Origin: Cytophagales bacterium
GTDB taxonomy: Bacteria > Bacteroidota > Bacteroidia > Cytophagales > Cyclobacteriaceae
Direction: 5' to 3'
NCBI GenBank assembly: GCA_022360015.1
Contig: JAKSDQ010000063.1
Span: 1 to 47,481 of the forward strand
Length of the DNA: 47,481 nt
Shown here: positions 44,485-47,481 of the stretch, piece by piece
How the letters are laid out: the number at the start of each line of letters is the position of its first letter
How positions within the stretch are numbered: the first letter of the stretch is position 1
The notes under the pieces: generated by a model
What the model saw: only the letters and a program-made list of their open reading frames with translations
The model's database searches: none
Told to the model about the DNA's origin: nothing
Made by a program: the position numbers and the translations under genes

Positions 44485-44530
44485 GCTCAACGTTCCGCAT
44501 CAGCATCGTAGTTTGGTCTGAGCGTTAGCC
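44485..44530. repeat. cassette-boundary-like inverted element B
   Basis: On the minus strand the 46-nt element begins GGCTAACG (44530-44523) and ends CGTTGAGC (44492-44485). GTTGAGC fits the integron core-site form GTTRRRY. It lies between the fragment at 44555 and the start of the gene at 44477. This is the best match to an attC-like site in the window, but the left box is not a perfect complement of the right one. Confidence 0.4.
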
Positions 44531-44554
44531 TTAGGCGACCGTGGCTTTTATGCA

Positions 44555-44729
44555 TTAGCTGCTTTTATTTATTAAATCAATTAAAATTCCAATGGCGGTA
44601 ACAAGAATTATAGAGGTCATCCAACCTAAAAAGTAGGAAAAAAAACCCTTAATGTAACTTGATACTTTGTGCCTGTTGAAAAACCTTCCAATTGTCCAGG
44701 TAGAGTAAATAATTCCAATTAATAAGCTT
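44555..44729 (-). pseudogene. 3' fragment of a small membrane protein gene
   Basis: The minus-strand frame directly after the DinB stop reads LKSLLIGIIYSTWTIGRFFN, then RHKVSSYIKGFFSYFLGW, then ILVTAIGILIDLINKSS and a TAA at 44557-44555. This matches the C-terminal 55 residues of the protein at 35370 (GFIYVSWAIGQFF...NYFKGLLSYTLGL...LLGILIDFIT). The 5' half is gone; the DinB reading frame ends exactly at the junction. The downstream sequence AAAGCAGCTAAT is also shared with the intact copy. Confidence 0.7.
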
Positions 44730-45257
44730 TTAAGTTAATTTGTCCAAAGGAATATATCTTTCTTTTATTATGGTAAAATGATGTATTTGATGGGCAGCAA
44801 TAGTGAGACCAATGGCAAAAAGAGGCATTTCGTATTCAAAAAATTGACAGTTTTTCTCAAGTATTTTCTTACTGAAAGATTCAAACATCATTATTGTTGA
44901 TTGGCGGACAATTCGAAGTTCATTTACCAACTGCTCAATTGACAGTTCATCTGCATTTGAATTTTTGCCCATTATTTCTTGGTCATGGGCATCCGGGATG
45001 GTGCCTTCTCCACGAGCAAAAATTATAGCTCTAAAACACCAAATCCTTTCCCAATCAATGAGATGCTGTAATATTTTATGAATTGTCCATTTATCTTTTT
45101 CATAAGTTTTCAAACCAATTCTGTTTAATTGAGCCATATCAAGGTCATTGATTGCTTTCAAACTAAGCTTAAGAGCCGCTGTGAGTTCAGTACCCTCATT
45201 TAGCTTATAAACATATGCTAAAAACTCCGGATTCTCTTTCCTCTCTGATTTTTCCAT
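44730..45257 (-). CDS. DinB-family protein
   Basis: 175 residues, four-helix-bundle metal-binding protein of the DinB/YfiT group. The probable metal ligands are H65 (LQHLIDWER), H156 and H160 (AAHQIHHFTIIKERY), the usual three-histidine pattern. Such proteins include thiol-dependent transferases and damage-induced proteins; substrate not known. The minus-strand leader has CGTTAGC 19-25 bp before the start, followed by a run of ten A residues. The intact gene lies between a cassette-like element and the truncated fragment at 44555. Confidence 0.85.
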   Translation of the reverse strand: MEKSERKENPEFLAYVYKLNEGTELTAALKLSLKAINDLDMAQLNRIGLKTYEKDKWTIHKILQHLIDWERIWCFRAIIFARGEGTIPDAHDQEIMGKNSNADELSIEQLVNELRIVRQSTIMMFESFSKKILEKNCQFFEYEMPLFAIGLTIAAHQIHHFTIIKERYIPLDKLT

Positions 45258-45275
45258 TATTTATGTTTTTTTTTT

Positions 45276-45460
45276 GCTAACGAAGCGCTAAACGTAGTGC
45301 TGTTCTGAGGGTGATTTTGTCGTATCGAAGATAGCAACAAAAGTAAAACCCGCAGGGACAGTACCGAAAAGTTAAAGTTTATTACGTTTAGCATTGGTGC
45401 TCAGCTACTAGCGGCGGCGGCCCCGCCTGAGGCAATGTCTGCTTTTCGGTTTAGCGCTTC
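45276..45460. repeat. cassette-boundary-like inverted element C
   Basis: A perfect 12-bp inverted repeat, GAAGCGCTAAAC (45282-45293) and its complement (45449-45460), encloses 155 nt. Inside is a second pair, TAAACGTA (45289-45296) with TACGTTTA (45383-45390). Outside it, GCTAACG (45276-45282) abuts the DinB leader. The interval contains no gene. A GC-rich GGCGGCGGCCCC run lies near 45411-45424. Confidence 0.5.
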
Positions 45461-45466
45461 CTTCCA

Positions 45467-45580
45467 CATCAACTCGGTATTGGGGCGAGAATGTGAGCTT
45501 GTCGAACATAAAGCAACAATTACTTGCCTGTCGGCAAGTTGATGCGGACTATTGGATATGCGGAAATTTCCGCATATCCA
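45467..45580. repeat. inverted repeats and 28-bp palindrome upstream of the recombinase fragment
   Basis: CATCAACT (45467-45474) is inverted as AGTTGATG (45537-45544). Between them is the hairpin ACTTGCC/GGCAAGT (45522-45539, loop TGTC). Next to it is a perfect 28-bp palindrome (45553-45580) centred on GGAAATTTCC with arms TGGATATGC. It lies 59 bp before the recombinase-like start. It could be an attachment site (attI-like), an operator, or a terminator for leftward or rightward transcripts. Confidence 0.5.
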
Positions 45581-45638
45581 TACTATTACATCACAAATAT
45601 AGTACTTTTGGAAAGGAAATTGCTAATTTCCTCCTACT

Positions 45639-45801
45639 ATGAGTATTCTCGATTTTGCGAAAATATTGGAAGTTAAAAGGTATAGCCGGAATACAATCGA
45701 AAGGTATGTCTCAGTGGTAAAGATGGCACAGCAACGTTTCAAGAAAGATTTGAATTTGGTAAATGAAACCGAACCGTCTTCCAATATTAACACCAAGTCC
45801 A
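45639..45801 (+). pseudogene. truncated tyrosine-recombinase N-terminus
   Basis: The frame from the ATG at 45639 reads MSILDFAKILEVKRYSRNTI then ERYVSVVKMAQQRFKKDLNL. This is like the SAM-like core-binding domain at the N-terminus of phage-type integrases and integron integrases (pattern YSxxTIxxYxxxVxxF). Similarity ends by about 45790; the frame then enters the 3' end of the converging gene at 45802 and stops at 45908. The catalytic domain (R-H-R-Y) is absent. Orientation is divergent from the leftward cassette-like genes, as expected for an integron integrase, but only about 50 residues are available. Confidence 0.5.
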
Positions 45802-46467
45802 TTATTTTTTCGAATCAAAAGTATAAAACATCAGGTTTGACATTTCTTCCCCAAGTTGTTTTCTTTTTAACCTATATCCATAGTCATTCATTTCTTGTAA
45901 AACGATAGGTTCCATAAGTTTAGAATACCCACAATCACTATGGATCTCACCCTCTGTTTTGCCTATTCTTTCCATTATGATTAGCAAACCGTCTTCATCG
46001 AGCAATTGATGGATTTCCATCATAATCTCATCTCTCGATTCAATTTCATGAAATACGTTGAGCATCAAAATTCGATTAAATATCCCTTGTGGCAAACTTG
46101 TGGAGTTTTCAGTTCCTAATACAAGGTTAAAATCTGCACTGATAGATGAACCAATTAGATTTTCACGGTATGCCAAAACTTCTTCGAACTGGTATAACCT
46201 TGAAGAATCAATCTCCTGTAAGTACCAGGTAATCTCTTCGATAAAGCATGAAATCTGAATTTCCTTTATTCCATTTCCTGCACCAATGCTTGCTATCGTT
46301 TCTCCCGGTTCACAAGCATTCAGGTAATAATAGTTTTCATAATCACGCTGGATTTCAGAAAAATTATCTGGAAACCGTTTGTAGTTATAGGGTTTGTTAA
46401 CTGACTTACAAGAAAAAATAAGGACTACACAAAAAATTAGCAAGAGTACTTTTAACTGAAAATCCAT
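45802..46467 (-). CDS. SAM-methyltransferase-like lipoprotein
   Basis: 221 residues. The signal peptide ends in the lipobox LIFSC (C20), so the product should be a lipoprotein outside the cytoplasm. The body resembles a class I SAM-dependent methyltransferase: motif I TIASIGAGNG (57-66) and a motif near FNRILMLNVFHEIES with DEDGLLIIMERIG, like the post-motif strand of UbiE-type enzymes. SAM is not expected outside the cytoplasm, so the enzyme may have lost methylation activity or use the fold otherwise. Family assignment is by motif only. Confidence 0.7.
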   Translation of the reverse strand: MDFQLKVLLLIFCVVLIFSCKSVNKPYNYKRFPDNFSEIQRDYENYYYLNACEPGETIASIGAGNGIKEIQISCFIEEITWYLQEIDSSRLYQFEEVLAYRENLIGSSISADFNLVLGTENSTSLPQGIFNRILMLNVFHEIESRDEIMMEIHQLLDEDGLLIIMERIGKTEGEIHSDCGYSKLMEPIVLQEMNDYGYRLKRKQLGEEMSNLMFYTFDSKK

Positions 46468-46594
46468 TTTTTCATCTTAGATTGTTTAAAGTTAACAATT
46501 TTCTATTTTTAAACAGTTTGAATTTTTGGACAGGTTACAGGTATTAGTGTTTTTCGCTAACAATATGTTTAGAAATTTTTCATATATTCACAGT

Positions 46595-46735
46595 ATGAAT
46601 TTACCAGATGATTTTTATCAGATAATTATTTTAGTTATTGTTATAAGTGTAGCTTGGGCTTTTGTAACTTACTATACCAAAAGTGGTAAGAACTTCCGAA
46701 GTAGTAGAAACAAAAAGGCAAGAAGACAGTTATAA
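46595..46735 (+). CDS. small single-TM protein
   Basis: 46 residues from the ATG at 46595 (MNLPDDFYQIIILVIVISVA); in-frame alternatives are an ATG at 46565 and a TTG at 46526. One TM helix (about 9-27) is followed by a basic tail (KSGKNFRSSRNKKARRQL). There is no recognised family. Its composition suits a real small membrane protein, but it is short enough to be chance. Confidence 0.4.
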   Translation: MNLPDDFYQIIILVIVISVAWAFVTYYTKSGKNFRSSRNKKARRQL

Positions 46736-47271
46736 TTAGCTGAACCTCTCTATTTCGTTGTTTTTCGCTCAATTTAAATCAACCATAAATTTCTTTTTTT
46801 CAGATTTCGAGTAAGTTCAGTCAGCTCATTGTTCTGCAAAGTTTTTCAATTCCGCCAAAGTGTAAGTCTTTGTGGTTTCTTTAATCAATTTTATTCTACA
46901 AACTGGCTAAAAGTCAGAAGCATTTTTTGGTCAAATTCTATTGGGAACGATTGGGTTCCACAATGAATGGCAACAACCGGCTAAACACCACATGTGGTGT
47001 TTATATTCATTTTATCAAAACCTTAATTTAAGAAACTTTAATAAAATTCATATCTGTATTTGGCCACATGTGTGCAGATTTCTGTAGTTACAATAGACTT
47101 GTAGCCTGTTTAAAGGTTTTTTCATTTTCCAGGCCATATCTATCTAAAGATTTAAAAGCTATCCAGGAATTGAATATTTATTTAAACTACAGAGTTGCTT
47201 AACGATTTGTACAGCTAGATAAGCACAGAAAGGTTACTTAGAAACACAAAATTGTTAGAGGTATATCATCA
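46736..47271. other. intergenic region with a 22-bp palindrome
   Basis: No intact gene. A perfect 22-bp palindrome (46982-47003, half-site TAAACACCACA) lies in the middle, about 270 bp beyond the Fic stop codon. A minus-strand frame at about 46838-46900 reads LIKETTKTYTLAELKNFAEQ before a stop and may be the tail of a lost gene. The remainder is AT-rich and featureless. Confidence 0.4.
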
Positions 47272-47481
47272 TTATCTTTCAAGGATGCTCCACAGTCTTT
47301 TGTTAATAAAAATGTTCTCTTTTCCGATTTTCTTTAGCGCCAGTATTCCCAAAGACTCCAGTTCATGCAGGTATCTGCCAGCGGCTTTTCTTTTTGCAAT
47401 TCCACGATCTTCTAAAAATTCTATTTTACTATAAGGGTGTTCAAAGAGTAGCTCAATAAGTTCTTTTGAATATACTTTTTG
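47272..47481 (-). CDS. Fic-family protein, C-terminal part (runs off the window)
   Basis: The last 69 codons are in the window. They read QKVYSKELIELLFEHPYSKI followed by EFLEDRGIAKRKAAGRYLHE and a strand-turn KKIGKENIFINKRLW. This is the winged-helix domain that follows the Fic domain in many bacterial Fic proteins (typical YTKELIELLFxxPYxxIxxL). Full-length members AMPylate target proteins using the HPFxxGNGR motif, which would lie beyond the right edge and cannot be checked here. Stop TAA at 47274-47272. Confidence 0.8.
   Translation of the reverse strand, partial: QKVYSKELIELLFEHPYSKIEFLEDRGIAKRKAAGRYLHELESLGILALKKIGKENIFINKRLWSILER

Noticed and set aside
46838-46900. Minus-strand peptide LIKETTKTYTLAELKNFAEQ as a gene end
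   Set aside because: Only about 20 codons, with no open frame upstream; kept only as a remark in the intergenic entry.

Overview
The window comes from a member of the Bacteroidota, most likely a Cytophagia-type marine or soil bacterium. The evidence is three secreted proteins or remnants with type IX secretion (T9SS) C-terminal sorting domains, a TANFOR-domain surface protein, a TonB-dependent receptor with an N-terminal carboxypeptidase-regulatory-like domain, a LytTR/HisKA_2 regulatory pair, and genes that mostly lack strong Shine-Dalgarno sequences. No rRNA or tRNA gene was recognised.

Region 1 (1-11257) is a CRISPR-Cas locus transcribed leftward. It holds 10 identical 30-nt repeats with 9 complete spacers of 34-37 nt, a leader, and cas2, cas1, cas4, cas3', csc1 (cas5), csc2 (cas7), csc3 (cas10d) and cas6. 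The Cas3 protein is a helicase with no HD nuclease, and the HD nuclease motifs sit at the N-terminus of the large subunit. With Csc1- and Csc2-like backbone proteins this makes the system type I-D, an uncommon subtype outside cyanobacteria and archaea. A four-TM protein of unknown function lies 54 bp upstream of cas6, in the same direction, and may belong to the transcription unit.

Region 2 (11368-14376) has a LytTR response regulator divergent from a TPR/HisKA_2 sensor kinase, a strong hairpin between converging genes, and a small lipoprotein gene preceded by an elaborate hairpin. Region 3 (15245-30036) is a five-gene rightward cluster of large exported proteins: an outer-membrane barrel, a 1963-residue TANFOR protein carrying a coiled coil of about 480 residues, a fibronectin-III protein, a phage tail-collar-like fibre protein, and a 1325-residue LamG/Ig-like/PKD protein with a T9SS signal. 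It looks like an undescribed surface appendage or adhesion apparatus.

Region 4 (30037-35795) mixes an AT-rich orphan gene, a secreted T9SS esterase, degraded gene remnants, a DJ-1/PfpI protein, a DUF6624 protein and a small membrane protein. Region 5 (35796-42214) is a leftward operon: a small Cys/His membrane-anchored or periplasmic protein, an ABC ATPase, a siderophore-type TonB receptor and two ABC-2 permeases, with an 18-bp palindrome just upstream.

Region 6 (42505-47481) is a graveyard of short, mostly leftward genes and fragments separated by inverted repeats of 46-185 nt. Several starts are preceded within 8-30 nt by a CGTTRnC-like motif. At the right edge lies a truncated, divergently oriented tyrosine-recombinase N-terminus. 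Two fragments here are paralogs of intact genes in region 4. Together this resembles a decayed integron-like gene-cassette array. The window ends inside a Fic-family gene.
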